Under the pieces are notes generated by a model, which saw only the letters and a program-made list of their open reading frames with translations, did not search any database and had not been told where the DNA came from. Positions 26,460 to 38,002 of a DNA stretch of 64,000 bases are shown in pieces (position 1 is the stretch's first letter; each line of letters starts with the position of its first letter). A program made the position numbers and the translations under genes. This DNA is from Carallia brachiata. Taxonomy: Eukaryota > Streptophyta > Magnoliopsida > Malpighiales > Rhizophoraceae. Location of the stretch: NCBI GenBank assembly GCA_021464245.1, contig JADCRB010000043.1, forward strand, positions 2,174,980 to 2,238,979, in the 5' to 3' direction.

Positions 26460-26740
26460 ATGACCTCCATTGAGCCAGAGAGTAAGGGGCTTCTTGAGAG
26501 GTTCCTTGTCAGCCTCAACAAAGTAGTAAAACAAGCTCCTTCCATTCTTAGTGTCCACATCAACATACCCTGCAAACTGCCTGAACTCAATCTTAGGTTG
26601 ACCAGGCAACTGAACCACCAGATCCTCGGCCGGAATCCCTCCACCACATTACTCACCAACCACCCAAAAACCAACACAGCAGCTGCAACCAATACCCCAC
26701 CGCCACCAAAACAGCACCTACCCTTCTCAGAAAACCCCAT
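21449..26740 (-). CDS. Serine carboxypeptidase-like protein, second copy; exon 1 frameshifted
   Basis: The ten exons correspond one-to-one with the first copy: 26740-26465, 23769-23662, 23573-23481, 23347-23255, 22927-22842, 22714-22436, 22333-22200, 22025-21933, 21826-21709, 21616-21449. Exons 2-10 keep identical lengths and open frames, and the GESYAG, GDQD and [10 protein letters not shown] motifs survive. Exon 1 is 276 bp instead of 277. One A is missing in the ggaaatcc context (near 26634), shifting the frame just after the VVEGF segment, upstream of the conserved catalytic fold. No downstream ATG in exon 1 rescues it. It is probably a recent pseudogene, unless the missing base is a sequencing error. 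Intron 1 is 2.7 kb because of a hAT insertion. The GC donor of intron 8 is retained. Confidence 0.85.
24292..26022. mobile_element. Non-autonomous hAT element, 1731 bp, in SCPL copy 2 intron 1
   Basis: The left end taaggatggcaacgggg mirrors the right end ...tttgtcatcccta. A perfect 8-bp direct repeat gtttcact flanks it (24284-24291 and 26023-26030). Intron 1 of the first SCPL copy has the uninterrupted sequence at 11119-11135, an independent empty site. The ends carry very GC-rich arrays (ggggcgggg, ccccgtcccc) in both orientations; the interior is AT-rich. A 68-codon minus-strand frame at 25306-25512 does not resemble a transposase. Confidence 0.93.
26427..26455. repeat. (GA)n microsatellite in SCPL copy 2 intron 1
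   Basis: Counterpart of the GA run at 11518-11557 but shorter, as expected for a microsatellite drifting after duplication. Confidence 0.85.
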
Positions 26741-27309
26741 TGCCCTCACAAAAAAACCCACACCCTATGTCCTATACTAGCTAATATGTATATAAAAAAT
26801 AATGATTCAAATAAGCAAACCAAAAAGGCACATTCAAAAAAAGCATTCACAAAAGAACCGGTGATAATGATACTAGTATATGCATGTTGTCTGTATTATA
26901 TGTATCTTTTAGTTATGAAACAAACTCTGTTGTAACAGGGCACGTGAATCCCTTTGCTTTAAGAAAAAAGTNTTATTTATTTATTTATTTTTTTTAAAAA
27001 AAAGTTATTTGTTTACAGGAGGGATTAATGTGTGATACTATACCTCAATCTGGTAATTTAACCCAGATAAATAGCAAATGGAGAAGAAGATTAGAACCAT
27101 TAATGATGCTGTGCCATGTCATTGCGGGCTGCTACTTTTGCGACTGTGACAAAAAAGAACAAAAAGACAGCAAAGTTTCTATGATACGCACAAAGTCTTC
27201 CTAAACAAAATTTTGTGTGTTATTAAATCCTATCCTAGAAGTGAATCAAATCCAAATGTATCTAAACAGTTCAAGGGCCATACCAACAGTTTAAAATTAT
27301 CGTTTTTTT

Positions 27310-30300
27310 CCACACAAATGCAAGACTCAATGATTTTGGTTATTAGAAAGTAGAAATAGTGAGTAACAATAATTAGAACAAAAAAAAAACAAAAAAAAAA
27401 ACATAAGGTTGGAGCTGCTCAGTGCTCAGTGATTAAATTGTCAACGGTCTTTACTCTTCGACCAAGTGGGCTCGTTAGTGGAAACTTCTCACAGAAAAGA
27501 CTAGTCAATGTTGGGTTGTGACAAAGACAGCATTGTCGAGCTGTCTATAGTGCATTGTTCTTTATTTCTTACATTAATGGGACCGAATTGAAAAGCTTTG
27601 GTCAATGCTAAGAAGAACATGAGACGGGGAGAAATAAATGAAGTACCTTTTAATTACCATATACTCAGAGAATCATTGTTAGTTGTCGTTTGATAGTAAA
27701 GAATTCATTTATACAACAAACTGTGAATTTAAAATTTTATCGAAATATTTGATAATATGAGAGAATATTATTCATACTTTCTTATATTTTGCACTAAAAA
27801 AATATCGAGAAGTGAGAAACAGTTTGAGACTGTGCAAAATGTGAATTAGTGCACCAAAGATTCTTTCTAGTGGATGATGAATGCTCATGTTTCTTTTGGT
27901 TTTTGGTTTTTTGATGTAGAATGCTCATGTTTCTCTTTTTAAAGACGATGGCTAGAATAATTTTCTGGTTAAATCTCCACATCGACAATTTTTTGTAGTT
28001 AGTGCCTTCACTTTTTCTCCTTTTTGATCAAAACCTTTAGCATATCACACTTTTCATATATATAGATAACCAAGAGCTCCAATGGTAAGAGAATTTTATT
28101 CTTTTTGGTTAGTTGAATTGAAGAGGAAGAAATTTCCATAAAATTCGCTACACCCAACATCAATCAGTGTGCTACTGGAGCCATTGTATTGAAGTTCAAC
28201 TCCGAATTGCAAATTGAAAAGAGAACTTTTCATTGTATAGATGCAGGATACATATACATATGTTGATGCTGTTGGACATTCATTTAGCCTTGTCGGCATT
28301 GTGGGCAGTATCAGGGGATCGCATGTGCCAGCCAACATCACCATTCCTACCCCAAACCCACAGTACCCAATATATATTGCGCGTTTTATGAGTAGTTGTC
28401 TATAATAATAAAATGAGTATTGATTGATGTTTGAAAAAAAAGGAAATGATAAATAGACGAGCATAGAGATATGTCAATTGTCACACAAAGAGGGGAAAAA
28501 AGTAATTGTGAACTCTACAATTTTTATCAAATATATGATGTAAATAATAATTCAAATTGATATACAACAGGTTTAAAATTCATGTAACAGATATATTTAA
28601 AAAAAAAAGGAAAAACTTGCCATACCTCTGTCCAAAACTCTTTTGTTTTTGTAGCAACGCCTTTTAAGAAAAACATGAATAAGAATTTGTGTTGTGCACG
28701 TGGTAATTCCAATTAAAAATTTTTCTTTAGCCTGCAGTAGTATTGATACTAAGCGTATCCAAGAAATTAAACATCTGTTTAGTTTTACTAGGTATTATAC
28801 CCGCCTAGCGTGCATGCGTATCTTCTAAGTTATACCATAAGGCCCCAAGCTTCTTATGCTTTAGGCTAAGGCGTAACAAGGGCAAAAAGTGATTTATATT
28901 AATCTTAGTTAAGGTTAAATAAATAAATAATGTGTGTCATATATCTTTCAATTTAAATATCTAATAAATGATAAATTTTTCAATAAGGCTCATGATTATG
29001 TAGAGACATGAGAGATAAAAACTATGCCGTTTAATGATAAAACTGCAGTTACAACCTTATAATTTCTTTGAAATTAGGGTACTAATAATATCATGAGAGA
29101 GAGAGAGAGCTTGTTTGATGTTTTATTTCGGTGCAAGTTATTAAAAATTGAACATCATTACGTAACTTTACATACATAATAGTTTATCTTTCAATTTATT
29201 TTTCTAAATTTCATCATTTAATATCTTATATTATTTTAAATTTTTTAAAATTATCTTGATTTTTTTAAAAAAATAATATTTGTCCAGCGTTTCGCCATCA
29301 GGTGATCTCCGAATGGAATCAGTGGGCACCTTTCGTACTTTTCATTGGCGGATCTATTTATTGTTGACGGTGTTCACCTTGAAAAAAAAAAAAATATATA
29401 TATATATATATATAGATATAATTTATCTTAATTTTAACATATTTTTCCTCCTAAATTATAGGTTTATCCTCTTAAATTTTATAGATACTTTGTTCTGTAA
29501 TTGTTTTTTATATGTATATAAATTTTGTTCTTTCTGACGAAAATTTTTAGATCAGCAGCTGCTATTTTCACATAGACTGTTTTCTAAGGGGTTTGTGATT
29601 GACACTCGACGTCGGATTCATTGAATTAGCATTTCATTCATATTCTGCGTGCTGGCACTGTTGGAATCCGCCCCGCTTTTTCTGTCAAATGCCAACAATA
29701 AAAAGAGCTTCAAATCCAAGAAGTGAGACACACACACACCATTTTCAGATGTCCAATTTTTAGTTGCTTCCTAGCAATTGCAACATTTTTTTGGGCTGTC
29801 CATCAACAAAAACAAAAGAAGAAAAAGCAACCTTTGTTCTGTATGCAATTGTAAAAGAGGGACTTTAGTCCATTCCGATGACAAAGCGAGCTTTTTAGCC
29901 CAAACATGGATAGAAATGAAATTCAATTGCTCCACAACTCTTTGGGAGAAGTTGTGGATGGAAAATTTTAAATGACTGTAGGACGGTTAGAAATATATTG
30001 AATATACAATAATTTAAATTATTAAATTATAAAAAATATATTAAATTTAAAAAAAATAAAATAATTAAATAATTAAATATTATTAAATTAAATATATATC
30101 TCTCATGTATTTCAACAAACTTATCATACTCATCCTTCTAACGCGTGCCGAAGACTCGATTATATAAAAGCTTTATACCGCGAGGCTCCAATGACCATTA
30201 AAACTCAGTGACCATGATAATATTAAAAAAAAACAAAAAATGAAAATGGAGCGATTGACGACTAAGTGGGGCCACATCAAAGCTGTCGGTTGGGGTTGGC

Positions 30301-30792
30301 CAATAGTTTTGGACTTTTTTTTGTTACTACAAGACAACAGTAGATATTCATTGACTAAAACAAGTAATTTATATAATTATTCATTTTTTAAATTTAATAT
30401 TTTTTTTATAATTTAACAAGTCAAATATTACATCTTAATTTTATAATTATTTTTATGTATCTTGCATAATTTTCTTATTTTTGTTAATTTAAAACTAAGA
30501 ATAAAAACAAGAGAGTGTAACCTAACTAATAAATAAGTATTATTTTTAAGTGAGATGTTTAGATTCAATCCCTATTTTCTACTAATTTTTTTCTCCTCTA
30601 CTCTAAATGCATCGATTATGACATACTTTGAATAGAGAAAAAAAAAAAGTAAGAACCAACCTGATTACATAATAATATTTTAAACAGTCCCACAAAAGAA
30701 TAAAAAAAATAAAAATTTTATATAGGTCACACGGTGAGTCTTGGGGCGAGAGACATCACAATGATTGGAAATACAGCTTATATTTTTTGAAA
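27310..30792. repeat. Tandem duplication 2, copy 1, left block (paralogue of 46685-50940)
   Basis: Landmarks are shared in order with 46685-50940: caagactcaat(g/c)attttgg; ggagctgctcagtgctca (27410/47400); gcttcttatgctttaggc (28850/49283); gtccagcgtttcgccatcag (29281/49702); cgacgtcggattcattgaat (29608/49803, one mismatch); gagcgattgacgactaag (30250/50453); and gtgagtcttggggcg (30735/50880). I found no intact gene. The minus-strand frame at 28096-28464 is not preserved in the paralogue. Indels between copies include about 230 bp extra here near 29340-29570. Confidence 0.85.
29728..29739. repeat. Short (CA)n, contracted relative to paralogue
   Basis: About six CA units. The duplicated counterpart at 49921-49949 has roughly fourteen. 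Confidence 0.85.
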
Positions 30793-31519
30793 GAGGACGA
30801 CTACGTAGCTTACACAATCAGCGCCTCAATTGCCACACGGACAGGTGGCAGGCAACAATTCGTCAAGCATGTGGAGGATGTTTTTGTCTTTTCAATTGAA
30901 AAATGCTATAATAAAATTTGTACAAAAAGGGTAAAATAGGGTTTTAAAAAAATAACTTAATTAATTTTAAATTACATTCTCTGCAACTTTGCATCTCTCT
31001 CTCCTCAAGCTCTTTCATAAATCCCGTGAGCCAAAAATTTAAGAACTCTAATGGGTTTTTTTTAAACTTGTTTTTTGGAAGGAGGCTTACAGTTTGGTTG
31101 TTATTATGAACACCAGCAATACAATCCAAGAGAAAATTGTGGTATAAAGATGATGACAATTGCACGAAAAATCAAGAATAGAGGGAGAGGCGCTTGGTGG
31201 CAGTGAAAGAAAGCAAGCTCAGCCATAAATCCACAAATCAGAAATGATGAAGAGAAGGTTGTGGACTCTATTATAGTTTCTAAGCTCTCTAAATCTTTCA
31301 ATGCCTATTGCAGGTTTGCTTCTCTTCGACTCTCTATTGCTATTATTTCACTCAATTGTAGTAAAGATTGAACTTTTTTTTTGTTTTTTTTTTTACGAAT
31401 TTTTTACTTCTCTCCCTTACCATTTTTAGTCAATTAATAAGCATTTTCTAATCAAATATTTCACTTTTAAAACTCTTTTTTTTTTTTTTTTGGAAACTGA
31501 ACTTTTGAGCTTGGCGAGC

Positions 31520-31767
31520 AGAGGAGTCTTTTTGAGCATATCCAGATGATTGCGGGACTGAGAGGCTCAAAGGTTTTTGGATAGGGAATTTAGTCAATAT
31601 TGTGTGCACTGTGCACTTCAAGTCCATTAATTTCTATACTAATGATACTGTACAAAAATTGGCTCTTAAAATAGTCTGGGAATGAGGAAGCCACTAAATT
31701 GAAGAGGTTTGTGGCTATTGCTGCTCCTGGAATAACTGCCACATTACTTTGCTTGCCTATGGACACT
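31520..31767 (+). pseudogene. Mitochondrial carrier family (BT1/BTL-like adenine nucleotide transporter) fragment
   Basis: Two frames together match part of a plant mitochondrial-carrier protein of the BT1-like subgroup. First comes GNLVNI...FKSINFY...DT (31582-31650), corresponding to the family's GNLVNILRTAPFK block. After a frame break comes NEEATKLKRFVAIAAPGITAT then LLCLPMDT, matching the family's AGITATLLCLPLDTIR signature (PxD motif at PMD). An in-frame stop precedes the first block and another ends it. The fragment stops at 31767, directly before GTAAGT, which looks like a retained exon/intron border. It lies inside the giant MULE and is best read as captured host DNA. It is non-functional. 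Confidence 0.75.
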
Positions 31768-33069
31768 GTAAGTTGCAAAATGAACTCGCTTAATCTCAAT
31801 GATTTTCTCGCTATATATAGATCTTATAAGGCTGTAACTTTGTAAGAACATGTTTGAGTCTCTGGAAGAGTATCTTGGTGATAACATTTATGCTTCTCTA
31901 GATCTTACGCTATCGAAGCCTTGTGCGCCAAGACGCCCTATGTATACTATAATTTTGTAATCAAAACTTGTGAAGTAGTTTTGTGCTTTGTTAATGACAT
32001 TTGCATCAAAGTAACTTACACAAGTTGTCATCAAACTAGGAAATGCATGCTTGATTGAATTTTTCCCTTATCTTTACGACTATTTCCCCCTCGGTCCACT
32101 TTGTTCTTGTTTTTTCTATTTGGGAGTGTGCAGGTTCTGGAAATACTAGTTACCAGGCTATTGTTATATATTTAATTTCATTTTTTCATGTCATAATTTT
32201 ATTATTTTGTTCAATTGATGCCCTCTGTTTACGTTTGGCTTGATTGCCGTCAAAATGGATTTTGATTAACATTACAAATATTTTGAACTTTAACTTCATG
32301 CTCATGCTAAGTCAGATGAGAATGGGTAAATTTTTACCCAAATTTATCTTCAGGTTCTTATTTTGGTCCAATTAATGCTTTTTTGGAGCTGAACTTGCTT
32401 TCATGAATGACTTTCTGCAATTTTGTGGGATCAAATATTGGAATCGGGATATGAGTCAGCTCAATTATGAGTGAACAGTAGTTGAATGTCTTTGTTTTCA
32501 TCTTTGTTTGCTTGTCGGAGTTGGATTTGTAGTTTTTGTTATTGTTTGGAAGTAAAAAATGAAAAAAAAAAATCAAAATTGGTGGTGCTTTGCCAGAATG
32601 TTTGGACCTTTTTTTTAATATTTTCTCGTTCAAGAAACAGTACATTCTTGGTAGGATCTCAAAATAGATGTTGTGGTCAATTTAATTTTGAGTACAGAGA
32701 GATGTGATGACCTTGGATGTTGTAATGCAAACACATATGTAAAAGTAGAATGGAGACCAAAGACAAAGGAAGGAGGAAGATACGGTGAGTTACACAAACC
32801 TAACGTTGAGTTAAGATTTTTTTTTCTTTTATGTTTGGATCGTGTTTATGATAAATCTCGTGAATGAGAATGAAAAGGTACATGTAGTGGTTGTTGATAT
32901 TTCTGGCGGTCACCATGAGACCGACAATGTCTGCGATTTCAAATTTGTGCCAAGACATGATGTTCTCGCATGCTATACTTACATCTATCTTTTGTTATGG
33001 TGGTTGTTTTTGCTTCAAAAGTATTTTATTTAGCTTAATAAAATGAAATAAGAGGAAATATCTTTGTTT

Positions 33070-35075
33070 TGAAGGAATCTTTATATTTTTTTTTTGGTTG
33101 CCAAGAGAATATAAGGGCTATTGCCTTTGGTAGGCAGTGTCCTAGTTTTGTATATAGAAGTGACCGTTGTAGTCTTATTAATTTTGGGTACATATATTTT
33201 TGTTGGTTGGATCTCTATCTCTTTGTTGCAGGAAAATACGGTTCAGGCCTTTATACATGTCTTTTACCTCTTGAAAACAACAGATTGTGTGACAGTGTGC
33301 ACAAGTAAGTTTAACTTTCTTTTTTTCAAGAGATTTCTGATTGAAATTTACCATTGAAAGGCTTTTTGATTGTTTTTTTTTTTCCCTCTTGGTGTTGTCT
33401 CTTATCAAATAAGTTATCCATAAGGAGCTGTAATTGTTAGCTATTTGTCACTACCACTACCACTACCTTCAGACCGGCACTTCAGACAAGTAGTAGCATT
33501 GATATTGAGTCATGTGGTCAGTATTGCATGTCGATTCTCCTTTTTGAGATGGCAAAGGTTGTTTTTGGAGGTCATGCTTTGTGATCTAGTTCATTTACCA
33601 GTGATGTCAATTGCAGCATCAATTTACTTAGAGTATGTTGTCCCTCATAAATCTTGTAGGTCCAAACATCCAAGGATTCAAATACCTATGCATGTAATCT
33701 ATGTGTCACCTTTATTGTAGATCGACTTGCAATATATTGGATCCACTAGCTGGAAAAAGTGGAAAAGGCTAGCAGAGAGGACATTTTATTTTATTGAATT
33801 CACTATTTTATTTTGTGAATTTTCTTCAGTATCTTCACTATTTATTTTGCAAATTGTCTTCAGTATGTGTCTCTCCCCCTTTTTTTGTTTCTCATATTAC
33901 AGGCCTAACCCAACTAGTTTATGGAGATCCAACGTTGGTGAGGGATAAAGTAATGAAATCTTTGAGGCTTGGGCCTTTTTTAGTGGAGGACTTCATAGCT
34001 CTTGCTGTAGGTAGATCGGTATGTGTCTATGTGCTATTTGAGACTAATCTATAATCTCCTAACAAGATTTTATGTTTTCAGTAATAGTAAAGATGAGCTG
34101 TTTGTCAATGCAGTGTAACAACTTTTGCATTTTATCTCACAGAGCTGGTTACATGATAGTTCTCTTGAACAATATATGATCCAGATACATTTGAGTGCAA
34201 ATTATGTTATGCCTTTGTTTTATTCTTCTTATGAACGTAATTATTTTGTCACAATTTTCAATGCATCAATGGTTGTGTTGTGTTGGTTTCTTCTTCAATG
34301 CTGTGTTTAAATTCTAGTAAATGTTGTAGCATGTTTTCTTGATGTTATAATCTGAAAAACAAAAGCTAGATATGCAATACGCTGAATTACGACATTAGAT
34401 TTTAAAAACTTTTAAAGTTTTTAGTAGTCAATTAGAAACTGTGGTTCTGAAACAAATTGGATAGATTTTGTCTATTTAACTTGTTTCATGGATATAATAT
34501 AAGAAATGTACGACCGAAACTTGTGAAAGGAAAAGATCATATTGGTTCTAGTTCTTTTTATGTGAACCAGCACTATGTCTTTTTGTGATGTTCCTGATAC
34601 TAATAACTACTGAGCTACTTGTGTTCTTATTTCTGTTGCCTTTTACAGTTACTTATTGGCACAACACTTAATTGTTATTGGATAAGCTGATTTATATAAT
34701 TATATTTTCCCCATTCCAGTGATTTCCTCTCATTTGGTCTCATTTGGTCTTATGTGCATTGGTTTCCTTTCAATAGATATTTCCTCTCATTTTATTTTAA
34801 GTTGTGCAAGAATTCCATGGTTTGGAAGCCCTTAGACATACTTCGTTTTTCACTGAATGCACCACCAAATTTAAGAACATCAAGACCTGAGAGGCCACTT
34901 TCAGCTTCTAGGGGTAGGCCTAGGCTACCTACTTCACGTTTTTGCTTTGTTGAGCCCACATCTAATGAAAGACCAAGACGAGAATCATGTTCTCCCTCAA
35001 GAGGAGGAGCCCTTAATGTATTTACTGGAACGTTTGGATACGAATATAGAAATATATACTGGGACGGTAGATAGA
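33070..35075 (+). other. Unidentified exon-like fragments within the giant MULE
   Basis: Several short open stretches have splice-like borders. One is at 33232-33305, preceded by ttgttgcag and followed by gtaagt. Another runs about 33902-34012 after a tattacag acceptor, reading GDPTLVRDKVMKSLRLGPF, and ends at tgtag|gtag. A third is an Arg/Pro/Ser-rich frame around 34840-35070 (RPERPLSASRGRPRLPTSR). I do not recognise the source genes and cannot show that they belong together. Their context suggests further captured gene pieces. Confidence 0.3.
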
Positions 35076-37159
35076 GTATTTTGAGTTAATGTAATTGTTA
35101 GATAAGATTTATTTATTTTTTTGTATTTCCACGTGTTTGATGTTACTGAATGTTTAAGTTATCCCCAATTGCAAGACACATTGCTATTAAGTTATTGGAT
35201 GTTCTTTTTATCTTTATTACCCTAAGTGATTGTTTATTCTAAGTTCACTTTTTAATTTTTATGCAGGACACGAGGCAAAGCATTCTAAACAAAATATACT
35301 TTCTAGCATCTTTGATGTAGAATATGAGATCAGGGCATGCACAGAAACCTGTGTATAATTGGAGCTGGCTAAAGAACCAATAACATGAAACTTGAATGGC
35401 AAAGATTTGGTTCCAAGAATATGGTTAGACAAGATTTGGTTTCAGGAATATGGATAGAATGACACAGAATTGCTTCTATTAGATTATCATTTCGGGAAAT
35501 ATTGGCCATTGGATTTTCTTTTTTTCGAAATTACAAGAGATATTATTCAATAATTTATATTGAATTTTATTACTTCTTATTAAACGGAATGCAACTTTGT
35601 TACTTCCTAATTTTTCGATATTGCAATACCTTTTTTTTATTGAACCTTTAGTGTTATATTCTTCGCTAGTTTTGACTTAAAAAAAATTAAAAGGAACATA
35701 ATTTCATTTAAGTGATGCAATTAATTTTTTTATTTTTATGTTAATTATTGAACTTTTTATAATTTTTAGATTGCTTTTAGAACAATCGTGCATGCTAGTT
35801 GTTGACTTTTTTTTATGAGGAAGAGTCGTTGAGTAGTTTATCATACGATGAGATTGCTATATTTGTTTATTCTAAGAAAATTAAAACATTTATCTCTGTT
35901 AAGTTTTCTTAAAAAATTAATGTGTATGTATAAAAGTACAAATCTAATCTTGGAAAGAACTGGGATATGAGAATGAAAAAATTATGTTATGATGTAATTC
36001 AACAAACTTTTAAATTGGTAGTTATTAATTTTATTCTCTTTTATCAGGGATAAAATTTATTTATAATCTAATACAACATAAATTTAATTTTTTTTATTTT
36101 TTTAAAAAACTTCACTCATCGTGTTAGATAAAAAAAATAAATAAATTATACTAAAATAACAATCTCATCGTATGACAAACTACTCAACAACTTGACTATA
36201 AGCCTCCAGTTCAGTTTTATTAATTTAAAAAAATTTCATGCAGCAGTAGCCAAACTGTGGCATTAAGCGTTAACAAAGAAAATTCAATTCTTTTTTCTTT
36301 TTATTTTTTTCTTTTTTATTAAATAAGGATCACGAGACCAAAATACTATGTACTAACCAATAAAGCAACAAAGCAAGATACAAGTTGATTAAAAAAATTT
36401 TAATTTGACTCATATTTTTTAATAAGTGTAACTTATTCATAATCTTAGATTATATAACAAATGGACTCTATTTCAAATTAAAAAATGAAAAAATAAATTT
36501 TTGTTATGTAATATAATGAGTGAATTTTACTAAAAAATAGAATAAAATTAACAAATATTGTAAAAAAAAAAAACAACCAAATGACAAGGAACGAGATGAA
36601 GAAGAAGATTTTCCTTTTTTTTTTAAGCTTGAGATGAAGAAGAAGATTTTTTTTTTTTTAGCTTAAGATGAAGAAGAAAATTAATAAAACAGAAACTTCT
36701 AAATCTTTCCTATTATTACTAATTTACTACAAATAAAATAAAATAATAAAATAAAGTATTATTAGCATATTTGTAAGTATTTAAAAAGAAAATCTAATCT
36801 GCTTTGTTATTCAAGTCATTTGTCGACCAAGTCATTCCATCTAACGGACTAAACAAAGTGTAGTTTGGATACAATCCATTTTCTTTTTTTTATCATTAAT
36901 ATTTTTTCGTTCCCCATCAGTTATAACATAGGAAAGGAGGACCACTGGAAACAATTTTTTACACTTATTTCCTTTTTTTCTATGACAAATGATTAAATGA
37001 TTACGACACGTATTTCTTTTATACAACACTTAGTCACTTACTACAACAACATTACTTTTCCCATAAGACAATTCACTTTTGACATATTCCTTCTCTTGCT
37101 ATTGTACGATATTTGGCCCCTTTCCCTAGACATATTTACTCTATCTATTCTTTCTAAAG

Positions 37160-37990
37160 CACCATTATATGACCGTCTCTTTAGAGGTTGTTTGGTGGCT
37201 AACATATACGACACAACAAGTAAATTATATGATACAATAAAGAAGTTATATGACACATCAAAAAAACTACACGACACGCACAACTAGCCATTAAAAAAAA
37301 GTTTTTAATGGTGCATATGAGCTGTCATATAATTTCTTTGATATGTCATATACTTTCTTTTTAATTCCTCCACCATCTTGTAGAATTGCCTGATTTTGTC
37401 GTATATTGACGGCCACCAAACATACAACCAAAAAAACTTTCCCATCTTGCTATTCGAAGAAACTTTTTGTCAATTTTTTAGGTGACTGTTTCGTTGCTGT
37501 CATATACAACATAATAGATAAAATATATGACCCAGTCAAAAATTATATGACATGTCAAAAAAATTATAACATGTGTAATAAGCCATTAAAAAAATTTTTA
37601 AGGGCTAGTTACACTTGTCATATATTTTCTTTTAACATGACTGTCCGTATAGTTTCCTTAATATGTTAAATATTTGAAGTGACATGTTGTATCTGATAGA
37701 TACGAAACAACCATTTAAGAGACAGCTATGTAGTAACACTCCTATCAATTTTAGATATCTTAACTCATTCCATAAGACATTTTTGTTTCTTTTGCAACAC
37801 ACTTGGGTAATTCCCGTATGAGCACCACTACATGGCTGTCTTTTCAGTGGTTGTTTGGTGGTTGTCATATAAGACACAACAGAAAAATTATATGACACAA
37901 GAAAGGAATTATATGACATTTTTAAAAAATTACATGACATACAAAACTAGCTATTAAAATTTTTTTTAATAGTACATATAACTTGTGTAA
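37160..37990. repeat. Diverged copies of the tatgaca-rich repeat, interrupted at 38003
   Basis: Motifs such as ggttgtttggtggc, catatacgacacaac and aattatatgacac recur around 37180, 37490 and 37850. Inverted partners (gatatgtcatatactttctt) also occur. They are relatives of the array at 40560-43320. The last copy was split by the fold-back element at 38003-39858: the sequence continues after it with gatatgtcatatactttctt. Confidence 0.65.
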
Positions 37991-38002
37991 TATAATTTGT
38001 TT

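Larger units (their letters stand above)
20160..26970. repeat. Segmental tandem duplication, SCPL unit 2
   Basis: Second copy of the SCPL unit, co-linear with 7010-12064. It is longer mainly because of the 1731-bp hAT insertion in intron 1. Exon lengths match unit 1 in every exon except exon 1, which is one base shorter. The end of homology near 26970 lies beside the window's only ambiguous base (n at 26972) and a TTTA-rich run. Confidence 0.9.

Noticed and set aside
28096..28464. 122-codon minus-strand frame with hydrophobic segments
   Set aside because: The duplicated copy near 48120-48800 does not keep the frame (indels and a ~450-bp insertion), and no family was recognised.
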